Under the pieces are notes generated by a model that worked only from the letters and a program-made list of their open reading frames with translations, searched no databases and was not told the origin of the DNA. Both the position numbers and the translations under genes were made by a program. 64,000 bases of DNA from Kitasatospora acidiphila. GTDB taxonomy: Bacteria; Actinomycetota; Actinomycetes; Streptomycetales; Streptomycetaceae. Numbering within the stretch: the stretch's first letter is position 1; the number at the start of each line of letters is the position of its first letter. The stretch spans positions 7,442,501-7,506,500 of the forward strand of contig NZ_VIGB01000003.1 in NCBI RefSeq assembly GCF_006636205.1, given 5' to 3'. Shown piece after piece: positions 1-7,460 of this stretch.

Positions 1-1278
1 CCAGTCGTGGTAGCGCGCGGCGGTCAGCGAGCCGTCGTAGAAGAACGGATTGCGCTCCACATCCGCCTGGCGGTTCCAGCCGCGGGCCAGTTCCACCGTG
101 GGCAGCAGGCGCCAGGACTCCCAGTGGTCCAGCCTCGGCACCGCCTCCACCCGGGCCTGCTCCGCGTGCAGGGCGCGCAGCTCGGCGAGCAGCCCGTCGG
201 CCTGGTTCGCGGGCGGCGCCTGCGGGATGCCGACGACGTCCGCGTTGACCGTCCACCCCAGGGCGAGCGCGCAGGTGACCGCCAGCGCCACCCGGCGCGG
301 GCGTCCGGCCGTGCCCCAGGTGTCCGAGCAGACCATGGCGAGCAGCACCACGCCGCCGAACAGCAGCCCGAGCCGCTGCACGTTCCCGCCGATCGGGCTG
401 GTGACCAGGGCGGTCAGGACCGTGCCCGCCGCATAGAGCCAGCTGCCGATCCGCACCGCCCGCCACCCGGCCGGGCTGAGCAGCGCGATCGCGACCGCGA
501 ACAGGGTGGTGATGATCACCGTGGAGAGCGGGATCGGATAGACCCCGTCGAACGGGAACGCCAGGCTCGGGCCGATCACCAGCACCGGCGGCGGCACCCC
601 CAGCGCCACCGCGACCCGGCGCCGCCCGCTGAACAGCAGCGCCGCCGCCAGTACCTCGACGAACAGTCCGGCCACCGGGCTGCCGATGGTGGCCAGCGCC
701 GCCAGGGCGGCCACCCCTGCCAGCCGCCACCGGCCGACCGCGCGGCCGGGCCCGGGCAGCGCCGCCACTGCCGCGGCCACCGCGAACGCCAGCCCCACCG
801 CGAAGGTGACCCGCCCCGCGATGACGTTCGCCGCCATCGCGAACGCACCCCAGAGCGCCACCGGCAGCGGCCGGCGCACCGCGGGCAGCCGCCGGACCAG
901 CACCGCCAGCAGCGCCGCCGCCACGACCGCGGCGGCCACCCCGACCGCCGGCACCCCGACGGCGGCCATCAGATACGGCGTCAGCGCGCTGTACGAGACC
1001 GGATGCACGCCGCCGTACCAGCCGAAGTCGTAGGCCGCGCCGGGGTGCCGAGCCGCGAAGTCGGCCCAGGCCCACTGGGCGGAGAGATCCCCCACCGGCC
1101 CGGCCAGCCGGCAGGCCCAGCCCACCCCGAGCAGCAGCGCCAGCGCCGCGGCCGCCCAGACCGGAGTCCAGGCCCGGTGGGTCGGGGCAGCGCGCGGTGG
1201 CGCCTGGCGCTGGTCGGGCACCGGTGCGCCGGTGGGCAGTCCGGCCGGCGCGGTCGCGGCACTCTCGTCGTTGATCAC
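1..1278 (-). CDS. Polytopic membrane protein (partial, cut by left edge)
   Basis: Only the N-terminal 426 codons are visible; the gene runs off the left end. I read it from a GTG at 1278. It has a hydrophilic Pro/Ala-rich N-terminus, then many Leu/Ala/Val-rich segments separated by short loops, as in a multi-pass inner-membrane protein. After about residue 330 the hydrophobicity falls and the chain becomes polar and Trp/Arg/Glu-rich, ending at the edge with an ARYHDW stretch. This looks like a membrane glycosyltransferase-like or exporter-like protein of actinomycetes with an extracytoplasmic C-terminal part, but I cannot assign a reaction. It is divergent from the peptide operon at 1465. The start is not fixed by a good ribosome binding site. 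Confidence 0.7.
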   Translation of the reverse strand, partial: MINDESAATAPAGLPTGAPVPDQRQAPPRAAPTHRAWTPVWAAAALALLLGVGWACRLAGPVGDLSAQWAWADFAARHPGAAYDFGWYGGVHPVSYSALTPYLMAAVGVPAVGVAAAVVAAALLAVLVRRLPAVRRPLPVALWGAFAMAANVIAGRVTFAVGLAFAVAAAVAALPGPGRAVGRWRLAGVAALAALATIGSPVAGLFVEVLAAALLFSGRRRVAVALGVPPPVLVIGPSLAFPFDGVYPIPLSTVIITTLFAVAIALLSPAGWRAVRIGSWLYAAGTVLTALVTSPIGGNVQRLGLLFGGVVLLAMVCSDTWGTAGRPRRVALAVTCALALGWTVNADVVGIPQAPPANQADGLLAELRALHAEQARVEAVPRLDHWESWRLLPTVELARGWNRQADVERNPFFYDGSLTAARYHDW

Positions 1279-1464
1279 GGCCAGAACGTTACGTGGTCGA
1301 CGGCAGGGCCCGTGGCGCAGTCCTGATGGTCGGTCAGGTGGGCTTCCCGCTCCGGGCGGCCGCCGAGTGCCTCACTCGAATGGGCTAGCAGGAGGCCCCG
1401 GTCACGGCCTGATCGGCGCAGCGTGGAGGTACCGGACCCGACTTTGCCCAAGGAGGTAAACGGT

Positions 1465-1704
1465 ATGTCTGTCCTGGAAACCTATGACTTCGTGGTCCCT
1501 GGTGAAGGGGACCAGGAGGCTGTGCGCCACCTGGTCGCCACCAGCGAGGCGTCCAAGTCCAGCGGCCCCGGCTCCGCCCAGGGCGCCGCGCTGCTGCTGC
1601 TGGCCGGTGCGCTGCTGCTCGAAGCCGGCCCGCGCAAGGAGGAGCCGATCGAGGACGCCTACGTCGGCATGGTCCAGAACCTCGCCTGCGCGGCGGCATT
1701 CTAA
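1465..1704 (+). CDS. 79-residue peptide, candidate precursor of a peptide-maturation operon
   Basis: The ATG at 1465 has a perfect AAGGAGG eight bases upstream (1450-1456). An in-frame ATG at 1423 lacks such a site, so I take 1465. The N-terminal half is polar and acidic. Residues about 38-54 form a Gly/Ala/Leu-rich hydrophobic block, followed by a charged PRKEEPIEDAY segment and a tail ending in NLACAAAF with the only cysteine. It opens an operon with two helical proteins and a serine hydrolase that are spaced by 0-17 bases or overlap. Size, position and the leader/core-like division suggest a ribosomally made peptide precursor or a small secreted or membrane peptide. I do not recognise the family, so the precursor role is inference. 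Confidence 0.7.
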   Translation: MSVLETYDFVVPGEGDQEAVRHLVATSEASKSSGPGSAQGAALLLLAGALLLEAGPRKEEPIEDAYVGMVQNLACAAAF

Positions 1705-1721
1705 GAGGACCCGGAAGCCCC

Positions 1722-2432
1722 GTGTCCATCAACCATGAGACGGTGTCTGGTGCGGTCGACTCGGCCGCCCAGACACTGGCCGCCGAACTGGTCGAGGCGA
1801 TCAGCGGCACGGCTGACGGGTTCAGCCTGCATCGCAAGATCGCCCAACAAACCGAGCCTGTGCCCGCACTGGCCGCCATCCGAGTGCTCGGTGCCGATGT
1901 GCTCAGCGCCTACCTGTTGGCCGACCACGCCTTCGCCGACGCCGACGCCGAATTGGTGCACGCTGCCGTCGGCGCCTTCCCCGCACCGCCCGGCACCGCA
2001 CCTGATGGCGCGCTCTGGGCGTTGCGCGACCGGGCGCTGACCACGGCGCTGGCCGAGCTCGGCGTCGCCGCCGACGGCTGGCCCGGATTGGCCGGAACGA
2101 CCGTCGAGCCGCCCGAAGCAGCGCACTGGGCGGCCTGGTCAGGCGAGCTGGTCCGCTGCTCCTCGCTGGCGCTGCCCCCGGTGGCCAGCCCGTTGCGCGA
2201 GCAGGCCCGCCGCCGCCGGCTCGACCTGGTGCGCGGTGTCAGCCGGGCGCTGCTGCGGCGCGACTACCCGAGCGCTGCCAAACTGACCCGCTGGCTGGCT
2301 CTTGACGAGCGGCAGGTTCCCGAGCCGCTGCTCGCTCCGGCCCTGGAGCAGCTCGAACACCTTGCCGCTGGCCAGCCGCGCACCATGCTGGACGTCACGC
2401 TGGCCCGACGCTTCTCCCGAGGGGAGAGCTGA
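1722..2432 (+). CDS. Helical protein of unknown function (second gene of peptide operon)
   Basis: 236 residues from a GTG at 1722, 17 bases after the peptide gene, with a GGAAG ribosome binding site just upstream. The sequence is almost entirely Ala/Leu-rich helices with no signal peptide and no motif I recognise. The middle third is Trp-rich (HWAAWSGEL around residue 134). The stop TGA at 2430-2432 is followed at once by the ATG of the next gene, so the two are probably translationally coupled. Its position between a short peptide and a DUF6895-like protein suggests a role as scaffold or partner in that pathway. That is inference from context only. Confidence 0.75.
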   Translation: MSINHETVSGAVDSAAQTLAAELVEAISGTADGFSLHRKIAQQTEPVPALAAIRVLGADVLSAYLLADHAFADADAELVHAAVGAFPAPPGTAPDGALWALRDRALTTALAELGVAADGWPGLAGTTVEPPEAAHWAAWSGELVRCSSLALPPVASPLREQARRRRLDLVRGVSRALLRRDYPSAAKLTRWLALDERQVPEPLLAPALEQLEHLAAGQPRTMLDVTLARRFSRGES

Positions 2433-3344
2433 ATGGACGTCACCACCGTCCGTCAGGCCCAGCAGGTCGCGGATCAGGCCCTGGCCTGGCTGGGCCGGAT
2501 GCGGGCGAACTTCGCGCTCCCCAGGGACGTGCCGCACTGGGAGATCGACGGGGACTCCCTCAAGGCGATCTCCGAACTTGCGATGGCGGCGGCGATCATT
2601 CGCCGCGAGGCGGTGGCCGGGCCGCAGACCGCGCAGACCGCCGACGAGCTGCTCGACTTCGCCTGGCGTGAGTTCGGTTCCGGAGAACTGCTCCACACGC
2701 TGCAGCAGCACACCCCGCCGGCCACCCACCCGACGGAGATCTATTCGGCGTTCACCATGGCCGGCCTGCGTCACCAACTGCTGGAAGAGCTCGCCGCGTA
2801 CCTGGCCGGCCTGCGCGCGGCCGCCGTCACCGAACACGTGCCCAACCGGCGGCTCGCCGTGCTGGCCGCCCGGCGCCGGCTCGGGCTGCCGGACCCGCCG
2901 GACGTGCCCGGTCTGATCGCCCAGACCTGGCTGGGCGGCACCCCCGAACCATGGATGCTGGACACCTTCAACGCCTACGGCGTCACCCACACCGTCTTCC
3001 ACCTCACCGACTGGGCCGCGAACCCGGACGGCCTCGACCCACGGCTGCAGGAGTACCTGCACCGCTGGCTGCCGGTCTGGGTGGAGGTGTTCACCGAGAC
3101 CCGCTCCTGGGACCTGCTGGGCGAGCTGCTGATCGTCGACGTCTGCCTCTCCGAACCCGACTGGTACCCGCATGCCTGGGAGCAACTGGCCGCAGCGCAG
3201 CACGAGGACGGCATGGTGCCCAATGGCGTCACCCGCCCACCCAGCGACCCGGACCGGGCCTTCCGCAACCACCACCACCCGACCATCGTGGCCGCCGTCG
3301 CCGGCACCCTGACCGTCTCCCGGGCCCTGGCGGTGGCGTCATGA
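2433..3344 (+). CDS. DUF6895-like alpha-helical protein
   Basis: 303 residues, starting at the ATG directly abutting the previous stop. The conserved-looking stretch THTVFHLTDW (about residue 186) and the later AWEQLAAAQHEDGMVP segment (about 248) resemble what I remember of the actinobacterial DUF6895 family. The second stretch also resembles the repeat signature of alpha/alpha-toroid folds (terpene cyclase, prenyltransferase, LanC-like). No catalytic residues can be named; His-rich FRNHHHP near residue 278 could bind metal. The 3' end overlaps the hydrolase gene by four bases (ATGA), a standard coupling arrangement. The toroid idea and any enzymatic role are inference. Confidence 0.75.
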   Translation: MDVTTVRQAQQVADQALAWLGRMRANFALPRDVPHWEIDGDSLKAISELAMAAAIIRREAVAGPQTAQTADELLDFAWREFGSGELLHTLQQHTPPATHPTEIYSAFTMAGLRHQLLEELAAYLAGLRAAAVTEHVPNRRLAVLAARRRLGLPDPPDVPGLIAQTWLGGTPEPWMLDTFNAYGVTHTVFHLTDWAANPDGLDPRLQEYLHRWLPVWVEVFTETRSWDLLGELLIVDVCLSEPDWYPHAWEQLAAAQHEDGMVPNGVTRPPSDPDRAFRNHHHPTIVAAVAGTLTVSRALAVAS

Positions 3345-4366
3345 CCGCCGCCACCGGTACCGACCTGGCTGACCTGCTGGCCGGCCAGACCGCCGCGCTG
3401 CTCGCCGAACGGCAGGTGCCCGGCCTGGCCGCGGCCGTCGTCCAGGGGTCGGAGCAGGAGCTGCTCACCGCCGGCTGGGCGGCCGCCGGGCGGCTGGTCG
3501 GCCCCGGCACCACGTTCGCCCTCGGGTCGCTCACCAAGACCTTCACCGGCCTGCTGCTCGCCGACATGGCCGAGCGCGGCGAGGTCCGCTACCACGACTC
3601 GATCTCCGTCCACCTGCCCGGCTACGCGGCGCCGGCCACGACGGTCACCCTGCTGGAGCTGGCCACCCACACCAGCGGCCTGCCCAGGGTTCCGCCCAGC
3701 CTCTACCGGCGCGGCGCCCGGCACTGGCTGAGCAACCCGTACCGCCGCTACCGCCCGCAGGACCTCTACCACGACACCGCACGGCTGCACTCCAGGCGTC
3801 GGGGGCAGGTCCGCTACTCCACCTTCGGCGTCGGCCTGCTCGGGCAACTGCTCGCCAATGCCGCCCGCACCGACTACGCGACCCTGCTGACCGAGCGGGT
3901 GCTGCGACCGCTGGGCATGCGGGACACCCTGGTCGCCGGGCCGCACGAGCTGCTGCCGGGGGCGGCCACCGGCTACCACCACGGCCGCGCCGTCGAGCAC
4001 TGGACGTTCGACGCCCTGGTCGGCGCCGGCGCGATCTACACCAGCGGCCCCGACCTGCTGCGCTATCTGCAGGCCCAGCTGCGGCCCGAGTCGGTGCCGG
4101 AGCTGACCGCCGCGCTGATGGCGAGTCAGCAGGAGCGGGCACGGCCGGAGCACGGCGCCAACCAGCTGGCGCTGGTGTGGAACCGGCGGGAGACGGACGG
4201 CCGGACCCTGCTCTGGCACACCGGCGGCACCCGCGGTTTCACGGCCTACCTGGGGTTCAGCCCGGAAGCGCAGGCCGGTGCGCTGGTGCTGGCCAACGCC
4301 GGGCCCACGCTGCCGCAGCCGGTGGTACGGGCCGGACGCCGACTGCTGAAGGCCGTGGTGTTCTGA
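3341..4366 (+). CDS. Serine beta-lactamase/penicillin-binding-protein-like hydrolase
   Basis: 341 residues from the ATG at 3341, which overlaps the upstream stop as ATGA. The class C beta-lactamase/DD-peptidase fold is shown by the SxxK motif (SLTK, Ser63 and Lys66), the Tyr motif (YST, about 159-161, where YxN is usual) and the third-box HTG (about 293-295) in place of KTG. There is no signal peptide, so it probably acts in the cytoplasm, unlike cell-wall enzymes of the fold. Relatives act as esterases, D-amino-acid peptidases, or stand-alone cyclases of peptide natural products. Next to a short peptide gene, a role in trimming or cyclising that peptide is a reasonable inference. Its last codons lie in a 34-bp tandem repeat. 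Confidence 0.85.
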   Translation: MTAATGTDLADLLAGQTAALLAERQVPGLAAAVVQGSEQELLTAGWAAAGRLVGPGTTFALGSLTKTFTGLLLADMAERGEVRYHDSISVHLPGYAAPATTVTLLELATHTSGLPRVPPSLYRRGARHWLSNPYRRYRPQDLYHDTARLHSRRRGQVRYSTFGVGLLGQLLANAARTDYATLLTERVLRPLGMRDTLVAGPHELLPGAATGYHHGRAVEHWTFDALVGAGAIYTSGPDLLRYLQAQLRPESVPELTAALMASQQERARPEHGANQLALVWNRRETDGRTLLWHTGGTRGFTAYLGFSPEAQAGALVLANAGPTLPQPVVRAGRRLLKAVVF

Positions 4367-4437
4367 GCCCGGTGCGGTCCCGTTGACCGTGGTGTTCCGA
4401 GCCCGGTGTGGTCCAGTCGACCATGGTGTTCTGAGCC
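4355..4437. repeat. 34-bp tandem repeat, 2.4 copies
   Basis: Units at 4355-4388 and 4389-4422, with a 15-base partial third copy at 4423-4437. Each unit begins GTGGTGTTC or ATGGTGTTC and contains a GAGCCCGGTG core. The first copy encodes the last residues and stop of the serine hydrolase; the later copies are non-coding. It looks like a small minisatellite grown from the gene end. Confidence 0.85.
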
Positions 4438-4511
4438 GGGGCATGCCAGAGTCTTTCCAGTTCGTCCGACCCACCCTCACATCGGATTACTGGAAGGCAG
4501 GTCCCACCCTG

Positions 4512-5291
4512 ATGACCAGCGCACCCGCAGGCCCGCTCGTCCGCGTCAGCACGGCCGGCTCCGTCACCACCCTGGAGCTCGACTCGCCGCACAACCGCAA
4601 CGCGCTCTCCACCCGGTTGATGGCCGAACTGACCGAGGGCCTGGCCCAGGCCGCCAAGGACCCGCAGGTGCGGGCCGTGGTGCTCGGCCACACCGGCAAG
4701 GTGTTCTGCGCGGGCGCCGACCTGTCGGAGGCGACCGGTGACGACCCGACGGTCGGGCCGCGCGGCCTGGTCGACCTCCAGCGCGCCATCGTGGAGTGCC
4801 CCAAGCCGGTGATCGCCTACGCCAACGGGCACGTCCGGGCCGGCGGGCTCGGCCTGGTCGGCTCGGCGGACCTGGCGATCGCCGGACCGGCCTGCACCTT
4901 CGCCTTCACCGAGGTGCGCCTCGGCCTGGCTCCCGCGGTGATCTCGCTGCCGCTGCGGCCCAAGCTGGAGCCGCGCGCCGCGGCCCGCTACTACCTGACC
5001 GGGGAGACCTTCGACGGCGCCGAGGCGGCCCGGATGGGCCTGGTGACCATCGCGACCGACGAGCCCGAGCAGGCGCTCGCCCAGGTGCTGGACGCCCTGC
5101 GGCTGGCCTCCCCGCAGGGGCTCGCCGAGACCAAGCGCTTGGTCAGCGCCGAGGTGCTGGCCTCGTTCGAGGCCGACACCGAGGCCCGGGTGGCGCAGTC
5201 CGCGCGCCTGTTCGGCTCACCCGAGGCCCAGGAGGGGATGCGGGCGTTCCTGGAGCGCCGCCCCGCGCCGTGGGCGGTGCCCGGCGCCTGA
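4512..5291 (+). CDS. Enoyl-CoA hydratase/isomerase (crotonase) family protein
   Basis: 259 residues from the ATG at 4512, where the crotonase fold begins (MTSAPAGPLVRV). Crotonase features are the N-terminal strand with SPHNRNALS, the oxyanion-hole region VFCAGADLSE (about residues 67-76) and the second oxyanion strand ANGHVRAGGLGLVGSADLAIA (about 103-123). The classical GG position of the second hole is present. At the usual catalytic acids the protein has FTEVRLGLAP (Glu in the first position). It probably acts on a CoA thioester in fatty-acid or polyketide-type metabolism; the substrate cannot be read from sequence. It stands alone, ended by a GC hairpin at 5317. Confidence 0.9.
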   Translation: MTSAPAGPLVRVSTAGSVTTLELDSPHNRNALSTRLMAELTEGLAQAAKDPQVRAVVLGHTGKVFCAGADLSEATGDDPTVGPRGLVDLQRAIVECPKPVIAYANGHVRAGGLGLVGSADLAIAGPACTFAFTEVRLGLAPAVISLPLRPKLEPRAAARYYLTGETFDGAEAARMGLVTIATDEPEQALAQVLDALRLASPQGLAETKRLVSAEVLASFEADTEARVAQSARLFGSPEAQEGMRAFLERRPAPWAVPGA

Positions 5292-5316
5292 CCCGGTGAC
5301 CTGCTGTGATGTTCGT

Positions 5317-5344
5317 CCCCCGGCGCCCGGGCGGGCGCCGGGGG
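5317..5344 (+). terminator. GC-rich hairpin terminator
   Basis: A perfect 13-bp inverted repeat (CCCCCGGCGCCCG and its complement) with a 2-base centre begins 26 bases after the crotonase stop. There is no U tract, as is usual for GC-rich actinomycete terminators. Confidence 0.7.
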
Positions 5345-5360
5345 CGGCTACGGTGTGCGC

Positions 5361-6113
5361 ATGCCCTTTGCCGCCCGCCTGCTCGCCACCGTCCGCACCC
5401 GGGCCCGCCACGCCACCGGGCGGGCCGTGCACCGGGGCTGGCGCTGGGTGCAGACCCGCGGCGCGGTCAGCAGCGCCAGCCCGGGCCCGTACCGGTTCGG
5501 CGAGTTGGGCGACGGCAGCACCCTGGCCTTCCCGACCGGCACCATATTCAACGAGAGCTCGATCAGGATCGGCCCGTTCTGCATCATCGGCGAGCGGGTC
5601 ACCCTGTCGGCGGGGTTCCTGCCGGGCCTGGACCTCGGCCCGGAGCCGGTGATCACGATCGGCGGCGGCTGCGTGATCGGCCGGGGCAGCCATCTGGTGG
5701 GCCATCAGTCGATCGTCCTCGGTGACGACGTCTGGACCGGCCCCAACGTCTACATCAGCGACCAGGCCCACGAGTACCGGGACACCACGCTGCCGATCGG
5801 CAAGCAGTGGCCGCGCAACGAGCCGGTGGAGATCGGCTCCGGCAGCTGGATCGGCACCGGCGCGGTGATCCTGCCGGGCGCCCGGCTGGGCCGCAACGTT
5901 GTGGTGGCCGCCGGCTCGGTGGTGCGCGGCGAGATCCCCGACTACAGCGTGGTGGCCGGCGCCCCCGCCAAGGTGGTGCGCAGCTTCTCCGACGTCGACG
6001 GCTGGCAGCCGCCGTTCCGGCACGCCGCGCCCACCCCGCTGCCGGACGGCATCACCGCCGAGCAACTGCGCGCCCTGGTCGGCTGGGACCTGCGGCCGCC
6101 GACGGGGGCGTGA
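5361..6113 (+). CDS. Left-handed beta-helix acyltransferase (LbH/XAT-like)
   Basis: 250 residues from the ATG at 5361; a GTG two codons upstream is the alternative. TACGGT lies six bases before the ATG, fitting a leaderless mRNA. Hexapeptide repeats run from about residue 60 to 205 (GPFCIIGERVTLS, GGGCVIGRGSHLVG, GDDVWTGPNVYISDQAHEY, GTGAVILPGARLGRNVVVAAGSVV), followed by the cap motif YSVVAGAPAKVVR typical of maltose/galactoside O-acetyltransferases. The His in SDQAHEY is in the place of the catalytic His of that family. The substrate is probably a sugar or alcohol. The stop overlaps the GNAT gene, so they are likely co-transcribed. Confidence 0.88.
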   Translation: MPFAARLLATVRTRARHATGRAVHRGWRWVQTRGAVSSASPGPYRFGELGDGSTLAFPTGTIFNESSIRIGPFCIIGERVTLSAGFLPGLDLGPEPVITIGGGCVIGRGSHLVGHQSIVLGDDVWTGPNVYISDQAHEYRDTTLPIGKQWPRNEPVEIGSGSWIGTGAVILPGARLGRNVVVAAGSVVRGEIPDYSVVAGAPAKVVRSFSDVDGWQPPFRHAAPTPLPDGITAEQLRALVGWDLRPPTGA

Positions 6114-6544
6114 CCACGATGACGAGCAGTGTCGAGCTGCGGCCCGCCGAGCCCGGTGACCTGGAACCGATCGTCGAGCTGCGGGCCGTGGTGATGCGCC
6201 CCGACCTGGAGCGCCTGGGCCGCTACGACCCGCACCGGGTCCGGCAGCGGATGCGCGACGCCTTCCAGCCCGAGCACACCAGCGTGATCCTGGTGGACGG
6301 CGCCTTCGCCGGGAGCGTCGCACTCCGTCCGGCCGACGACGGGCACTGGCTGGAGCACTTCTACCTCGACCCGACACTCCAGGGGCGCGGCATCGGGACG
6401 GCCGTGCTGGCGCGAGTCCTGGCGGGCACCGGACTGGTCCGCCTCAACGTCCTGCAGGGCAGTCCGGCCCGCCGGCTCTACGAGCGCTTCGGCTTCGCGC
6501 AGGAGCGGGCGGACCCGGTGGACGTGTTCATGGTGCGGGGCTGA
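6110..6544 (+). CDS. GNAT-family N-acetyltransferase
   Basis: 144 residues if started at the GTG at 6110, which overlaps the upstream TGA by four bases (GTGA); the ATG at 6119 is a close alternative. The acetyl-CoA binding loop of GNAT enzymes is visible as LQGRGIGTAVLARVL (about residues 92-106), preceded by the beta-strand HWLEHFYLDP and followed by the C-terminal RRLYERFGF helix and strand. The acceptor substrate is unknown. The overlap with the hexapeptide acyltransferase suggests one transcript and perhaps successive acylations. Confidence 0.88.
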   Translation: MTTMTSSVELRPAEPGDLEPIVELRAVVMRPDLERLGRYDPHRVRQRMRDAFQPEHTSVILVDGAFAGSVALRPADDGHWLEHFYLDPTLQGRGIGTAVLARVLAGTGLVRLNVLQGSPARRLYERFGFAQERADPVDVFMVRG

Positions 6545-6560
6545 GGAGCCGTCAACTCGC

Positions 6561-7046
6561 TCACAGGATGAGCACCGCGCAGGGGCCGGCCGTGGTGGGG
6601 GTCGGGGCGGTGCCGGGGTGGGTGATCAGGGTGGCGTCGAGGGTGGTCAGGTCGATGGCCAGTTGGGGGCGGCCGGGGGCGGGGTGCAGGGTGGCCGGCG
6701 GGTGCAGGGTGATGGCGGGGTCCGGGTGGCGGGTGATCAGGTTGAGTGCGGTGACCGGGCCGCCGAGCAGTCGGCAGGCGGTGGCCGCGCCGCCCGGGAA
6801 GGCGAAGGGCTGTAGCGGCCGTACCACGACCGGTGGTGCGTCCCCGATGGTGAGCTCGATGCCCTCGCCGGACACCACCGTGAGGATCCGCCGCTGGTCG
6901 GGGAAGGCGGAGAACGGGCCGCCAGCGGCGATTTCCGCGAGGCTGACGCGCGAGTAGTCGGTGCTGACGACTTCTCGCGTCACCCCGCCGCCGTTGCGCC
7001 AGGGGGTGGGGTGACGGTCGGCCGCGCGCAGGTGTTCAACAGGCAT
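6561..7046 (-). CDS. HutD/Ves family cupin protein
   Basis: 161 residues. I choose the ATG at 7046, which has AAGG eight bases upstream, over the GTG at 7055. The family signature is the N-terminal TPWRNGGGVTREV (about residues 14-26) followed by the double-strand cupin core with FSAFPDQRRILTVVSGEGIEL and a Pro-rich C-terminal barrel. HutD proteins accompany histidine-utilisation genes in other bacteria and have been proposed to bind N-formimino-glutamate, but no hut gene is near here. The protein is small, soluble and probably monocistronic. Confidence 0.88.
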   Translation of the reverse strand: MPVEHLRAADRHPTPWRNGGGVTREVVSTDYSRVSLAEIAAGGPFSAFPDQRRILTVVSGEGIELTIGDAPPVVVRPLQPFAFPGGAATACRLLGGPVTALNLITRHPDPAITLHPPATLHPAPGRPQLAIDLTTLDATLITHPGTAPTPTTAGPCAVLIL

Positions 7047-7064
7047 AGCGGGCACCTTAACCGG

Positions 7065-7385
7065 CTACCGCCGCCACCAGTGGCGCAGGCGGGCGATGGG
7101 GCGCAGGCGGGCGGGCCCGGTCGCTCCCTGCCGGAGCATGGCGAGGCCGTTCCACCGCGGGTCGTCGGGGGAGAGGGCCGGCGCCCGGCGCTGCGCCTGG
7201 GCGCGGATCTCCTGGTGGGCCTCGTAGGAGGTGACGCGCATCGAATGCTCGAAGGCGACCAGTGCACCCTGGAGCGCCGAGCCCGCACTCCCGCGCCGGC
7301 GCACCACACCCCGCAGCCAGGTCAGCACGCCCAGCAGCGCGAGCAGCGCCCCGAAAACGATGAGGTCGGGCAGTAAGTCGCTCAT
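7065..7385 (-). CDS. Small single-pass membrane protein
   Basis: 106 residues with one N-terminal transmembrane helix (about residues 5-24, DLIVFGALLALLGVLTWL), then a basic loop and a soluble helical tail rich in Arg and Ala. The SPDDPRWNGLAMLR segment near the end looks conserved rather than random. No enzymatic motif is visible. It probably sits in the membrane with the tail in the cytoplasm (positive-inside). It is transcribed in the same direction as HutD, 18 bases upstream of that gene, so the two may form a small operon. Confidence 0.75.
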   Translation of the reverse strand: MSDLLPDLIVFGALLALLGVLTWLRGVVRRRGSAGSALQGALVAFEHSMRVTSYEAHQEIRAQAQRRAPALSPDDPRWNGLAMLRQGATGPARLRPIARLRHWWRR

Positions 7386-7460
7386 GCCCGCTCAACTCCT
7401 CAGCGTGCGACCGAGTTCCGCGAACTGGCGGGGCCGGCAACCAGGTTGCCGCCGCGTCGG

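Noticed and set aside
7..1326. Plus-strand open frame of 439 codons
   Set aside because: Its translation is Arg/Pro/Gln-rich low complexity. The opposite strand encodes a coherent multi-helix membrane protein over the same bases.
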